A stretch of DNA of 12,705 bases, from positions 1 through 12,705 of the forward strand of contig SLQI01000398.1 in the NCBI GenBank assembly GCA_007131535.1. Direction: 5' to 3'. The DNA is from Balneolales bacterium. Its GTDB lineage: Bacteria; Bacteroidota; Rhodothermia; Balneolales; Natronogracilivirgulaceae. The notes beneath the pieces were generated by a model. It saw nothing but the letters and a program-made list of their open reading frames with translations. It did no database searches and was not told the DNA's origin. Shown here piece after piece: positions 1 through 7,434 of the stretch; positions within the stretch are counted from its first letter, which is position 1, and every line of letters starts with the position of its first letter. A program made the translations under genes and the position numbers.

Positions 1-1446
1 GAAGATATCTACACCTCAATCCACATTCAGGAATTTGAACAGCAAGTCAGGGATACCAAGCGTGGTGAAGAAGAGTTAACCCGCGAAATACCGAATGTAA
101 GCGAAGAAGCTACACGGAATCTCGATGAGAATGGAATTATTCGTGAAGGTGCAAGAATTAAGCACGGCGATATTATTGTCGGGAAAATCACACCAAAAGG
201 TGAAACCGACCCGACTCCGGAAGAAAAGCTGCTTCGCGCTATTTTCGGTGATAAAGCCGGTGATGTAAAAGATGCTTCGCTGAAAACCCCACCGGGTGTA
301 TCCGGCATTGTAATTGATACCAGGCTGTTTTCCAGAAAACGGGACGAACAGGTTTCCCGCAAAGAGGAAAAAGATCTGGTTGAAAAAGAAAATAATGAGC
401 ATAAAGAGCGGGTGATCGCCCTCAATAAAAGCTGGGCTGATCGCATGTACAAACTGCTTAAAGACAAGACTTCACCCGGTATTACCGACCGTAATGGTGT
501 AGAGCTAATACCGAAAGGGGATAAATATCGGAAACAGATATTTGAAGATCTTGATCCTATTAATATTTCTCCTTCTCAGCCCTGGTGTCAGGATGATAAA
601 ACCAATGAAGTGGTAGCCAAACTGTTTCATAACTACACCAGAATAAGAAGGCAGTATGAAACTGAGCTAAAGCGAAAGAAATATGCGATCCAGGTTGGCG
701 ATGAGTTGCCACCGGGCATAGTTCAAAAGGCAAAAGTTTATGTAGCCAAGAAGCGCAAGCTTCAGGTGGGAGATAAGATGGCTGGTCGCCACGGAAATAA
801 AGGCGTAGTTGCTAACGTCGTGCCGGCTGAAGATATGCCGTTCCTGGAGGATGGAACCCCGGTAGATATCGTGTTGAACCCGTTGGGGGTACCTTCTCGA
901 ATGAACCTGGGGCAGATTTATGAAACCATTCTCGGATGGGCTGCTAAAAAACTTGGTGTAAAATTTGCCACTCCGATTTTCGATGGTGCATCTTATGAAG
1001 ATGTGCAGGAAAAATTACGAGAAGCCGGTCTGCCGGAAGACGGCCGTACATACTTATTCGATGGACGCACCGGTGAGAAGCTGGATCAAAAAACCACGGT
1101 TGGCTACATTTATATGATGAAGCTGAACCACCTGATCGAAGACAAGATGCACGCACGATCCATCGGGCCTTATTCATTGATTACTCAGCAACCGCTGGGT
1201 GGTAAGGCTCAGTTTGGAGGTCAGCGTCTTGGAGAGATGGAGGTATGGGCTCTGTATGCCTACGGAGCATCCAGTATTCTCAAAGAGATGCTTACGGTAA
1301 AAAGTGATGATGTGAAAGGTCGTTCCAAGATATATGAAGCCATCGTTAAAGGAGAGAATCTCCCGGATGGTGGAACACCTGAATCATTTAATGTACTGTT
1401 GAGAGAACTTCAGGGTCTCGGACTCGAAGTGAACATCGAACTGTAA
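1..1446 (+). CDS. rpoB: RNA polymerase beta subunit, C-terminal part (5' end outside window)
   Basis: Catalytic beta subunit of DNA-dependent RNA polymerase, partial. The reading frame is open from base 1 (GAA = Glu), so about 481 C-terminal residues are present; the start and the rifampicin-pocket region lie upstream of the window. It opens with the conserved block EDIYTSIHIQEFE. Next come KGETDPTPEEKLLRAIFG and the active-centre region GDKMAGRHGNKGVV, which carries two lysines equivalent to E. coli Lys1065 and Lys1073. The switch/clamp end GGKAQFGGQRLGEMEVWALY follows, and the protein ends in a short tail, LGLEVNIEL. A charged helical stretch at window residues about 120-160 replaces part of the E. 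coli lineage-specific insertion. The stop TAA (1444-1446) lies 50 bases before rpoC, with no terminator between, so the two are co-transcribed. Identification is by recognition of invariant motifs and is very secure. Confidence 0.98.
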   Translation, partial: EDIYTSIHIQEFEQQVRDTKRGEEELTREIPNVSEEATRNLDENGIIREGARIKHGDIIVGKITPKGETDPTPEEKLLRAIFGDKAGDVKDASLKTPPGVSGIVIDTRLFSRKRDEQVSRKEEKDLVEKENNEHKERVIALNKSWADRMYKLLKDKTSPGITDRNGVELIPKGDKYRKQIFEDLDPINISPSQPWCQDDKTNEVVAKLFHNYTRIRRQYETELKRKKYAIQVGDELPPGIVQKAKVYVAKKRKLQVGDKMAGRHGNKGVVANVVPAEDMPFLEDGTPVDIVLNPLGVPSRMNLGQIYETILGWAAKKLGVKFATPIFDGASYEDVQEKLREAGLPEDGRTYLFDGRTGEKLDQKTTVGYIYMMKLNHLIEDKMHARSIGPYSLITQQPLGGKAQFGGQRLGEMEVWALYAYGASSILKEMLTVKSDDVKGRSKIYEAIVKGENLPDGGTPESFNVLLRELQGLGLEVNIEL

Positions 1447-1484
1447 TTACCGGAACCCGTCAACCAATTTGATATAAAACCTTC

Positions 1485-1499
1485 GGAGGTACATCCTTG
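1485..1499 (+). promoter_or_regulatory. Shine-Dalgarno sequence and TTG start of rpoC
   Basis: GGAGG at 1485-1489 sits seven bases before the TTG at 1497-1499. This fixes the start despite the non-ATG codon, and the protein begins MPFTKSDSV, as expected for this lineage. It is the only clear Shine-Dalgarno motif in front of any complete gene here; the three minus-strand genes with visible starts lack one. Confidence 0.85.
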
Positions 1500-4400
1500 C
1501 CGTTTACAAAAAGCGACTCCGTAACTAAAGATTTTAAACATATACGTCTGTCTCTCTCTTCAGCCGAAACGATACTTTCGCGCTCAAACGGAGAGGTACT
1601 CAATCCTGAAACCATCAACTATCGTACATTCAAACCGGAAAAAGATGGTTTGTTTTGCGAGAAGATATTCGGACCGGTTAAGGACTGGGAGTGCCATTGC
1701 GGAAAATACAAACGGATACGCTATAAGGGTATCATTTGTGACCGCTGCGGGGTTGAAGTAACCCGTAAGGCAGTTCGGCGTGAACGTATGGGGCACATTC
1801 AGCTATGTGTCCCTGTGGTTCACATCTGGTATTTTAAATCGCTGCCTAATAAAATTGCTTATCTGCTCGGGTTGTCGTCTAAGAACCTTGAGAAGATTGT
1901 TTATTACGAGAGCTTTGTTGTCATCAATCCGGGTATGGCCCGGGATCTCGGTTATAAAATGGGCGATTTGCTTACCGAGGAAGAGTACTTTGACATCATG
2001 GCTCAGCTTCCCGAAGATCATTACGAACTCGACGATGATGATCCCGACAAGTTTGTCGTGAAAATGGGGGCAGAAGCTATTGAAAAAATGCTGGCCAGCA
2101 TCGATCTCGATAAAACGGCTTATGAACATAGGGAAGCCGTAAAGAACGAGACATCTATGATGCGTAAAAAGAAGATGCTCAAGCGTCTTCAGGTAGTAGA
2201 ATCCTTCAGGGCAGCAAACAAACGTACCGAAAACCGTCCGGAATGGATGGTGATGCGGGTAATTCCGGTTATTCCACCGGAGCTCAGACCATTAGTACCG
2301 CTTGAAGGCGGACGCTTTGCGACTTCCGATCTGAATGATCTTTACCGTAGGGTGATCATTCGGAACAACCGACTCAAGCGACTTATTGACATCAAAGCTC
2401 CCGATGTTATTCTGCGGAATGAAAAGCGGATGCTCCAGGAAGCTGTTGATTCCCTTTTCGACAACTCCCGTAAGATGAATGCTGTCCGCAGCAACAACCG
2501 GCCCCTTAAATCTCTCAGCGATATGCTGAAAGGGAAAAACGGCCGATTCCGCCAGAACCTCCTCGGAAAGCGGGTTGATTACTCCGGACGTTCTGTAATT
2601 GTAGTAGGCCCGGACCTGAAACTCAATGAGTGCGGTCTGCCGAAAGAAATGGCCGTTGAACTCTACAAGCCGTTTATCATCCGCCGACTGATTGAACGTG
2701 GTTATGTAAAGACGGTCAAAAGCGCGAAAAAAGTAGTAGACCGCCGGGACGAAGTTGTCTGGGATGTACTTGAAAAAGTAATTGACGGACACCCGGTATT
2801 GTTGAACCGTGCGCCTACCCTGCACCGCTTAGGTATTCAGGCGTATCAGCCGGTATTGATTGAAAATAAGGCGATCCAGCTTCACCCGCTTTCATGTGCG
2901 GCATTTAATGCCGACTTCGATGGTGACCAGATGGCTGTTCACCTGCCATTGAGTCACGATGCTATCCTGGAAGCGTCGGTACTGATGCTTGGGTCGCATA
3001 ATATTCTGAGCCCGGCAAGTGGGGCACCGATTATGGTTCCGTCTCAGGACATGGTATTGGGAACCTACTATCTGACAAGAATGGGTGACGGTAAGAAAGG
3101 TGAAGGTAAAAACTTTTCTTCTACTGATGAAGTATTGATCGCTTTTGACCAGGGAGTAATTGACTTGCACGCAAAGATCAATTTGCGTGTAGATACCGTT
3201 AAAAATGGCGAATCTACCAAAGAGCTGGTCAAGACAACGGCCGGTAGAGTCATTTTTAATGAAATCATCCCGGATCCTCTGCCATTTCAAAATAAAACTT
3301 ATGGCAAGAAGGAACTGCGTGCACTTATCACAGACGTATTTAATAATACCGGAACAGCTGTGACTTCAAAGTTTCTCGATGATATGAAATATCTCGGGTT
3401 TGAAACAGCTACTACCGGTGGGTTGTCGTTTAGTCTGGAAGACATCGTTATTCCCGATGAAAAAGCCGAACTTATTGAGCAAGCACAGAATGAAGTGAAC
3501 GATATTCTGGAGCGCTACGAGCACGGCTTTATTACCGATAATGAACGATATAATCAGGTGGTCGATAAGTGGACCAGCACCACCAACCGGGTTTCGGAAA
3601 CATTGTTTAATACCCTGGCCAAAGATAAAGGCGGTTTTAACCCGGTATTTATGATGGCTGACTCCGGAGCACGGGGTTCGAAAGAGCAGATCCGGCAGCT
3701 CGGAGGTATGCGCGGTCTGATGGCAAAACCGCAGAAAAGCTCAATCGAGGGTGGATCTGAGGTTATTGAGACTCCGATTCTCTCGAGTTTTAAAGAAGGC
3801 CTGACGGTACTGGAATACTTTATTTCAACTCACGGCGCCCGGAAAGGTCTGGCAGATACCGCTCTGAAAACAGCGGATGCCGGTTACCTTACCCGACGAT
3901 TGGTTGATGTATCACAGGATGTTATTGTGACTGAAAATGACTGTGGTACATTGCGTGGAGTTCGAATGCAGGCGCTCAAAGACAACGAAGAAATCGTTGA
4001 AAGTCTGGAAGACCGGATTCTGGGACGTGTTTCCATGCATGATGTCTACGATCCGCTTACCGATGAGTTGATCGTAGAATCCAATGAGCTGATTAATGAG
4101 TCAGTAGCACAGAAAATTGCTGAGACCTCACTTGAAGAAGTGGAAATCCGGTCGGTGCTGACTTGTGAGTCTGGCCGGGGAGTATGTGCCAAATGTTACG
4201 GACGTGACCTCGGTCGCGGCCAGATGGTACAGGTAGGTGAGGCTGTAGGTGTTATCGCGGCCCAATCTATTGGTGAACCCGGAACGCAGCTTACACTGAG
4301 AACTTTCCACGTAGGTGGAACAGCTTCACGTATGGAAGCAGAGTCTCAGCACAAAGCCAAATTTGACGGGAAAGTTCAATTTGAAAACCTGCGGGTTGTT

Positions 4401-5819
4401 GAATACGATGACGGCGAAGAGATGTATAACATCGTTCTCAGCCGTGCCGGAGAGATTAAACTGGTAGATGATACCGGTAAGGTGCTTTCCAACTACAATA
4501 TCCCTTACGGTTCTGAAATCCTGGTAGAAGATGGGGATACGGTGCCGAAAGGTACTCCGCTGTGTAAATGGGACCCGTACAACGCACTGATTTTCTCCGA
4601 GCTGAACGGTAAAGTTGAGTATAAGGATATCATTGATGGTGTTACCTATACCGATGAAACCGACTCGCAAACCGGCCACAAAGAGAAGGTGATTACCGAT
4701 ACGAAAGATCGTAGTCTGGTGCCTACGCTTATTGTAAAAGGCGACGGTGACCGGATTCGGGAAACCACATTGCCGGTAGGTGCGCACGTAATTATCGATG
4801 ATAATGAACCGGTACAAGCCGGCCAGGTTCTGGCAAAGATCCCGCGTACCTCGGCTTCAAAGTCGAAAGATATTACGGCCGGTCTGCCGCGTGTAACGGA
4901 GTTGTTTGAGGCCAGGCCTCCAAGTGATCCGGCTGATGTATCAGAGATTGAGGGAATCGTAAAACTGGGAGCACGCAAGCGTGGATCACAGGAAGTAACG
5001 GTTACCAGTAAAGACGGTACTGATGAGAAAACGTATCTGATTCCGCTGGCTAAACACATCCTTGTACAGGATAACGACTATGTACAAGCTGGTGACCCTC
5101 TTTCTGACGGGGCCATTCTGCCACAGGATATTCTGAATATTCTCGGACCGTTTGCGGTACAGTCTTATCTGGTGAATGAGATTCAGGAGGTCTACCGCCT
5201 GCAGGGTGTGAAAATCAATGACAAGCATATTGAGGTCATTGTACGTACCATGATGCAGAAGGTGGAAATAACTGATCCTGGTGATACAATTTATCTTGAA
5301 GGCGATAAAGTAGACCGGTTTGAAGTTAACCGGACCAATGACTCGCTGATAGATAAGTATGTAGTAACTGATCCGGGTGATTCAGATCTCAAACTCGGTA
5401 CATTGCTCAACCGTCGGGAAATCAGAGAAGTAAACAATACTCTGATTAAAGACGGTAAGAAAGAAATTGAGACACGTGAAGCGGAGCCGGCGATTTCAAA
5501 GCCGATTTTGCTTGGTATAACACGTGCGGCGCTGTCTACCGACAGCTGGCTGTCGGCCGCATCCTTCCAGGAAACCACTAAGGTACTTACACAGGCGGCA
5601 GTAGAAGCTAAAGAAGATAACTTACTTGGTCTCAAGGAAAATGTGGTGGTCGGGCACAAAGTGCCGGCCGGTACAGGACTTCGTAAGTATCAGGATGTTA
5701 TTGTGGGTGCTAAGTCTGAAATGGAAGATGTGGCACCTGCAAGCAAAGTCTTCGAAGAGCTTGGCCAGGATGGTGGAAATGGAGAAAATATCCGCCAGGA
5801 GGAAGACAGCGATAAGTAA
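1497..5819 (+). CDS. rpoC: RNA polymerase beta' subunit (complete, TTG start)
   Basis: Complete 1440-residue beta' subunit; it holds the catalytic Mg2+ and the clamp, bridge helix and trigger loop. Visible landmarks in order: N-terminal zinc site Cys66, Cys68, Cys81, Cys84; the catalytic loop NADFDGDQ with Asp473, Asp475 and Asp477; MMADSGARGS from residue 719, leading into the bridge-helix block around FISTHGARKGLADTALKT; a second zinc site Cys816, Cys890, Cys897, Cys900; and trigger-loop RTFHVGG with His938. The trigger loop is interrupted by an insertion of about 175 residues (roughly 946-1120), comparable to SI3 of Proteobacteria and Bacteroidota. The protein ends in an acidic tail, EEDSDK. 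No in-frame ATG lies upstream before a stop, and the first internal Met falls after the zinc region, so the TTG at 1497 is the only sensible start. A terminator follows immediately, so this is the last gene of its operon. Confidence 0.98.
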   Translation: MPFTKSDSVTKDFKHIRLSLSSAETILSRSNGEVLNPETINYRTFKPEKDGLFCEKIFGPVKDWECHCGKYKRIRYKGIICDRCGVEVTRKAVRRERMGHIQLCVPVVHIWYFKSLPNKIAYLLGLSSKNLEKIVYYESFVVINPGMARDLGYKMGDLLTEEEYFDIMAQLPEDHYELDDDDPDKFVVKMGAEAIEKMLASIDLDKTAYEHREAVKNETSMMRKKKMLKRLQVVESFRAANKRTENRPEWMVMRVIPVIPPELRPLVPLEGGRFATSDLNDLYRRVIIRNNRLKRLIDIKAPDVILRNEKRMLQEAVDSLFDNSRKMNAVRSNNRPLKSLSDMLKGKNGRFRQNLLGKRVDYSGRSVIVVGPDLKLNECGLPKEMAVELYKPFIIRRLIERGYVKTVKSAKKVVDRRDEVVWDVLEKVIDGHPVLLNRAPTLHRLGIQAYQPVLIENKAIQLHPLSCAAFNADFDGDQMAVHLPLSHDAILEASVLMLGSHNILSPASGAPIMVPSQDMVLGTYYLTRMGDGKKGEGKNFSSTDEVLIAFDQGVIDLHAKINLRVDTVKNGESTKELVKTTAGRVIFNEIIPDPLPFQNKTYGKKELRALITDVFNNTGTAVTSKFLDDMKYLGFETATTGGLSFSLEDIVIPDEKAELIEQAQNEVNDILERYEHGFITDNERYNQVVDKWTSTTNRVSETLFNTLAKDKGGFNPVFMMADSGARGSKEQIRQLGGMRGLMAKPQKSSIEGGSEVIETPILSSFKEGLTVLEYFISTHGARKGLADTALKTADAGYLTRRLVDVSQDVIVTENDCGTLRGVRMQALKDNEEIVESLEDRILGRVSMHDVYDPLTDELIVESNELINESVAQKIAETSLEEVEIRSVLTCESGRGVCAKCYGRDLGRGQMVQVGEAVGVIAAQSIGEPGTQLTLRTFHVGGTASRMEAESQHKAKFDGKVQFENLRVVEYDDGEEMYNIVLSRAGEIKLVDDTGKVLSNYNIPYGSEILVEDGDTVPKGTPLCKWDPYNALIFSELNGKVEYKDIIDGVTYTDETDSQTGHKEKVITDTKDRSLVPTLIVKGDGDRIRETTLPVGAHVIIDDNEPVQAGQVLAKIPRTSASKSKDITAGLPRVTELFEARPPSDPADVSEIEGIVKLGARKRGSQEVTVTSKDGTDEKTYLIPLAKHILVQDNDYVQAGDPLSDGAILPQDILNILGPFAVQSYLVNEIQEVYRLQGVKINDKHIEVIVRTMMQKVEITDPGDTIYLEGDKVDRFEVNRTNDSLIDKYVVTDPGDSDLKLGTLLNRREIREVNNTLIKDGKKEIETREAEPAISKPILLGITRAALSTDSWLSAASFQETTKVLTQAAVEAKEDNLLGLKENVVVGHKVPAGTGLRKYQDVIVGAKSEMEDVAPASKVFEELGQDGGNGENIRQEEDSDK

Positions 5820-5840
5820 GTTGTAATAGCAGTTAATACT

Positions 5841-5878
5841 AAAGCCTCTTCATTTTTATAATGGAGAGGCTTTTTTTT
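5841..5878 (+). terminator. Rho-independent terminator of the rpoBC operon
   Basis: A 14-pair stem (5841-5854 with 5860-5873, one G-U wobble) closes a five-base loop. It runs into eight consecutive T at 5871-5878. It begins 21 bases after the rpoC stop codon. The core arms are AAAGCCTCT and AGAGGCTTT. On the opposite strand the hairpin is followed only by TTTAG, so it would terminate poorly in that direction. Confidence 0.93.
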
Positions 5879-5914
5879 GGGGTGAAATTCGAAGCCGGGA
5901 AAAACTTAGACTTC

Positions 5915-6035
5915 AGTGGTATTCGATTTAATTATATGGTGTTGCAGTTTTACATTCCTGTTAGTAAATTAAGCGTATGATTGCAATTTTGGTTACTCAA
6001 TACCACTAATTTCAGAAATGTAACTTTCCTGAAAT
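5915..6035 (+). repeat. Nested inverted repeats, possible structured RNA
   Basis: AGTGGTATT at 5915-5923 is the exact reverse complement of AATACCACT at 5999-6007. Inside this pair, TTGCA (5942-5946) matches TGCAA (5982-5986), and TTTAC (5949-5953) matches GTAAA (5964-5968). A separate seven-pair hairpin follows at 6009-6035. Together these could fold into a long interrupted hairpin plus a short one ahead of the terminator at 6092. A nine-base match in AT-rich DNA of this length can arise by chance, so both structure and transcription are unproven. The strand is given only because the T-run of the following terminator points that way. Confidence 0.3.
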
Positions 6036-6091
6036 GTTGAGTCTCCTGCATTCCCACATTTAAGTTTCTATAATACAAAAGCTCTGCACTT

Positions 6092-6126
6092 AAAGCCGGT
6101 TTAGCTGATACTTTACCGGCTTTTTT
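6092..6126 (+). terminator. Second intrinsic terminator, possibly bidirectional
   Basis: A nine-pair perfect stem (6092-6100 with 6115-6123; arms AAAGCCGGT and ACCGGCTTT) encloses a 14-base loop. It is followed on the plus strand by T-rich sequence (six T, A, three T). Read on the minus strand, the same hairpin is followed by TTTAAG, so it could also stop transcription arriving from the hydrolase gene, which ends at 6196. On the plus strand it would act on read-through from rpoC or on an unannotated short RNA. Confidence 0.75.
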
Positions 6127-6195
6127 ATTTAAGTGGTACTATAGAAAATTATGGAGGACAATTTGAGAGAAACGGGACTGTACCGGTATTAACAG

Positions 6196-6846
6196 TTAAT
6201 CTTCGAAAATTGCAAAATCAAAATTCTTGTGGAACAGTTTTCTGATATCATTTAATTCAGCCTGGCATACTCCGTGGCCGGTCTCATAATGTTTGTGAAG
6301 CACCTCTGCACCGGAATTACTTAAAATCTCACAGGCTTGTTCCGATTTTTTCGATGGGATATATGGGTCATTACGACCTGAGTTGATGATGAATCGTAAT
6401 CCATTCAGATTAGATTTTATAGTTCTATCCTGTTCTAACTGACCAAGAAAACAACCCCTCATTGCTACTATGGCGTTAAACGGCCGGGGATTATCGGCAA
6501 CATATTCCAATAGTAAATTAGCACCCTGAGAATGTCCCAATAATGTTATGTGGTTTTCAGGGATGTTATTTCGTATTAATTCATCGATGCACTGATCAAT
6601 GATATTGAAAGAATGTGAAATCTCAGGCAGACTTTCTTCGGGATCAGTATTCCAAAAATGAGTATACCAGGCAAGCCGGTTACCTTTCATTATCTCAAAA
6701 GGTCCGTTTGGAAATAATGCATACGTACTTCTCAAATATAATGAGGAAAAAACCGGCCTCATTTCAGAACCGTCCGAACCCCTGCCGTGAACTAAAACTG
6801 CTCCGTACTTGGCCCCTTGAGGATCACAACCCGCCGTTTCAAACAT
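6196..6846 (-). CDS. Alpha/beta-hydrolase, phospholipase/carboxylesterase-like
   Basis: A 216-residue single-domain serine hydrolase of the small carboxylesterase/dienelactone-hydrolase-like type (the MhqD/YpfH sort). The oxyanion-hole region HGRG is at residues 20-23. The nucleophile elbow LLGHSQG places Ser106. The acid is probably Asp160 in SGRNDPYIP, and the base His191 in ETGHGV. Spacing and total length match the 200-220 residues usual for this family. No signal peptide or membrane segment is visible, so it is probably cytoplasmic. The substrate cannot be told from sequence. Some relatives are induced by quinones and electrophiles and lie beside ring-cleaving dioxygenase genes, but no such gene is next to this one. 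The ATG at 6846 has no Shine-Dalgarno sequence. It follows the YtxH stop codon by 22 bases, so it is probably co-transcribed with that gene. The MhqD comparison is inference. Confidence 0.85.
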   Translation of the reverse strand: MFETAGCDPQGAKYGAVLVHGRGSDGSEMRPVFSSLYLRSTYALFPNGPFEIMKGNRLAWYTHFWNTDPEESLPEISHSFNIIDQCIDELIRNNIPENHITLLGHSQGANLLLEYVADNPRPFNAIVAMRGCFLGQLEQDRTIKSNLNGLRFIINSGRNDPYIPSKKSEQACEILSNSGAEVLHKHYETGHGVCQAELNDIRKLFHKNFDFAIFED

Positions 6847-6868
6847 AAATCAGGATGCCAAAGAAAGA

Positions 6869-7180
6869 TTATTCGTCAGCTTTCTTGCTGTCACCGATAT
6901 TTTTGAGTAGCTGCTCTGCTTCAGATATTAGATCTTCAGCACGTTTTTGAGCTTCTTCTACAACCAGCTCCCCTTCCTTTTTGGCATCGGAAACAATCTG
7001 ATTTTCGTATCGGATTTTTTCAATAAGACGGGTTAGGTCATCAAGATACGTATTCAATCTGTATGATAGTCGATCTCTTGTATGTTCTCCTTTATCCGGA
7101 GCAAAAAGTAACCCCATTGCAGTTCCAATAGCGGCTCCTGATAGCAGGCCGAGAATAAATCCATTAGATTTCTTACTCAT
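6869..7180 (-). CDS. YtxH-domain membrane-anchored coiled-coil protein
   Basis: A 103-residue protein with the YtxH layout. A short polar start (MSKKSNG) is followed by one Gly/Ala-rich hydrophobic segment at about residues 7-26 and then the family's typical FAPDKGEHTRDRL junction at 26-38. The rest is a long charged helix rich in Glu, Lys and Ala (about 40-97), likely a coiled coil. The N-terminal segment should sit in the inner membrane with the coiled coil in the cytoplasm. The family is widespread and its biochemical role is poorly defined; links to general stress have been noted in Bacillus relatives. The start ATG (7178-7180) is preceded by an A/T-rich leader with no Shine-Dalgarno motif. 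It is probably the first gene of a two-gene unit with the hydrolase that follows 22 bases later. Confidence 0.85.
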   Translation of the reverse strand: MSKKSNGFILGLLSGAAIGTAMGLLFAPDKGEHTRDRLSYRLNTYLDDLTRLIEKIRYENQIVSDAKKEGELVVEEAQKRAEDLISEAEQLLKNIGDSKKADE

Positions 7181-7434
7181 GGTAATTGTGTTTTTAAAAT
7201 GTCTTGGTTGCCTATGATATGCCGAAATATCTTATGTAGTTGGTGATTCAGCTTCCTGATACCAATTAAGTACGAATTTTTATACTAAAACTCAAAACAT
7301 CTAAGTGTGCATTTGTGAGTTCAGTTGAATAACTAACGGCATCATTACACGGTTTATGCTTTATCCGGCGGATGAAAAAGATCTAACTTGAATTACAACG
7401 ACAAAGTTAAGTTCGTTTGATCAGGTAAAGATGT
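7181..7434 (-). promoter_or_regulatory. Intergenic leader of the YtxH gene, promoter not resolved
   Basis: These 254 AT-rich bases separate the end of the RND operon from the YtxH start. Any promoter for the YtxH-hydrolase pair must lie here. On the minus strand a TATAAA-like box is visible around 7279-7284, but it lacks a recognisable -35 partner at normal spacing, so I do not call a specific promoter. The part nearest the RND stop holds the weak terminator-like hairpin listed separately. A small palindrome, ATCCGGCGGAT, is at 7363-7373. I see no small gene. Confidence 0.4.
7375..7422 (-). terminator. Weak intrinsic terminator candidate after the RND operon
   Basis: Read on the minus strand, GATC (7419-7422) and AACTTAA form one arm. 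TTCAAGTT with one bulged C, then GATC (7380-7383), form the other. Five T follow (A-run at 7375-7379 on the plus strand). It begins 12 bases after the RND stop codon. The stem is A-T rich, contains an internal loop and has a large loop, so it would be weak. Its position fits the end of an operon. Confidence 0.35.

Larger units (their letters stand above)
5820..6195. other. Convergent intergenic region rpoC / hydrolase
   Basis: These 376 AT-rich bases hold no plausible protein gene. They contain the rpoC terminator (5841-5878), a nested inverted-repeat stretch (5915-6007), a seven-pair hairpin (arms ATTTCAG at 6009-6015 and CTGAAAT at 6029-6035) and a second terminator hairpin (6092-6126). A perfect TATAAT occurs at 6069-6074, but no convincing -35 box lies 16-18 bases upstream, and it is too close to the second terminator to drive anything long. 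The genes on the two sides converge, so no gene promoter is needed here. Confidence 0.8.

Noticed and set aside
27..467. A 146-codon Ser/Phe-rich open frame on the minus strand inside rpoB
   Set aside because: Composition is what the reverse complement of Glu/Lys-rich rpoB codons gives; no family resemblance.
2292..2825. A 177-codon open frame on the minus strand inside rpoC
   Set aside because: Antisense to one of the most conserved parts of rpoC; the protein shows no domain features.
6069..6074. Perfect TATAAT as a promoter for a small plus-strand RNA
   Set aside because: No acceptable -35 box at 16-18 bases upstream (nearest TTGAGT at 6037-6042 is 26 bases away), and it would make a transcript of only about 45 bases ending in the terminator.
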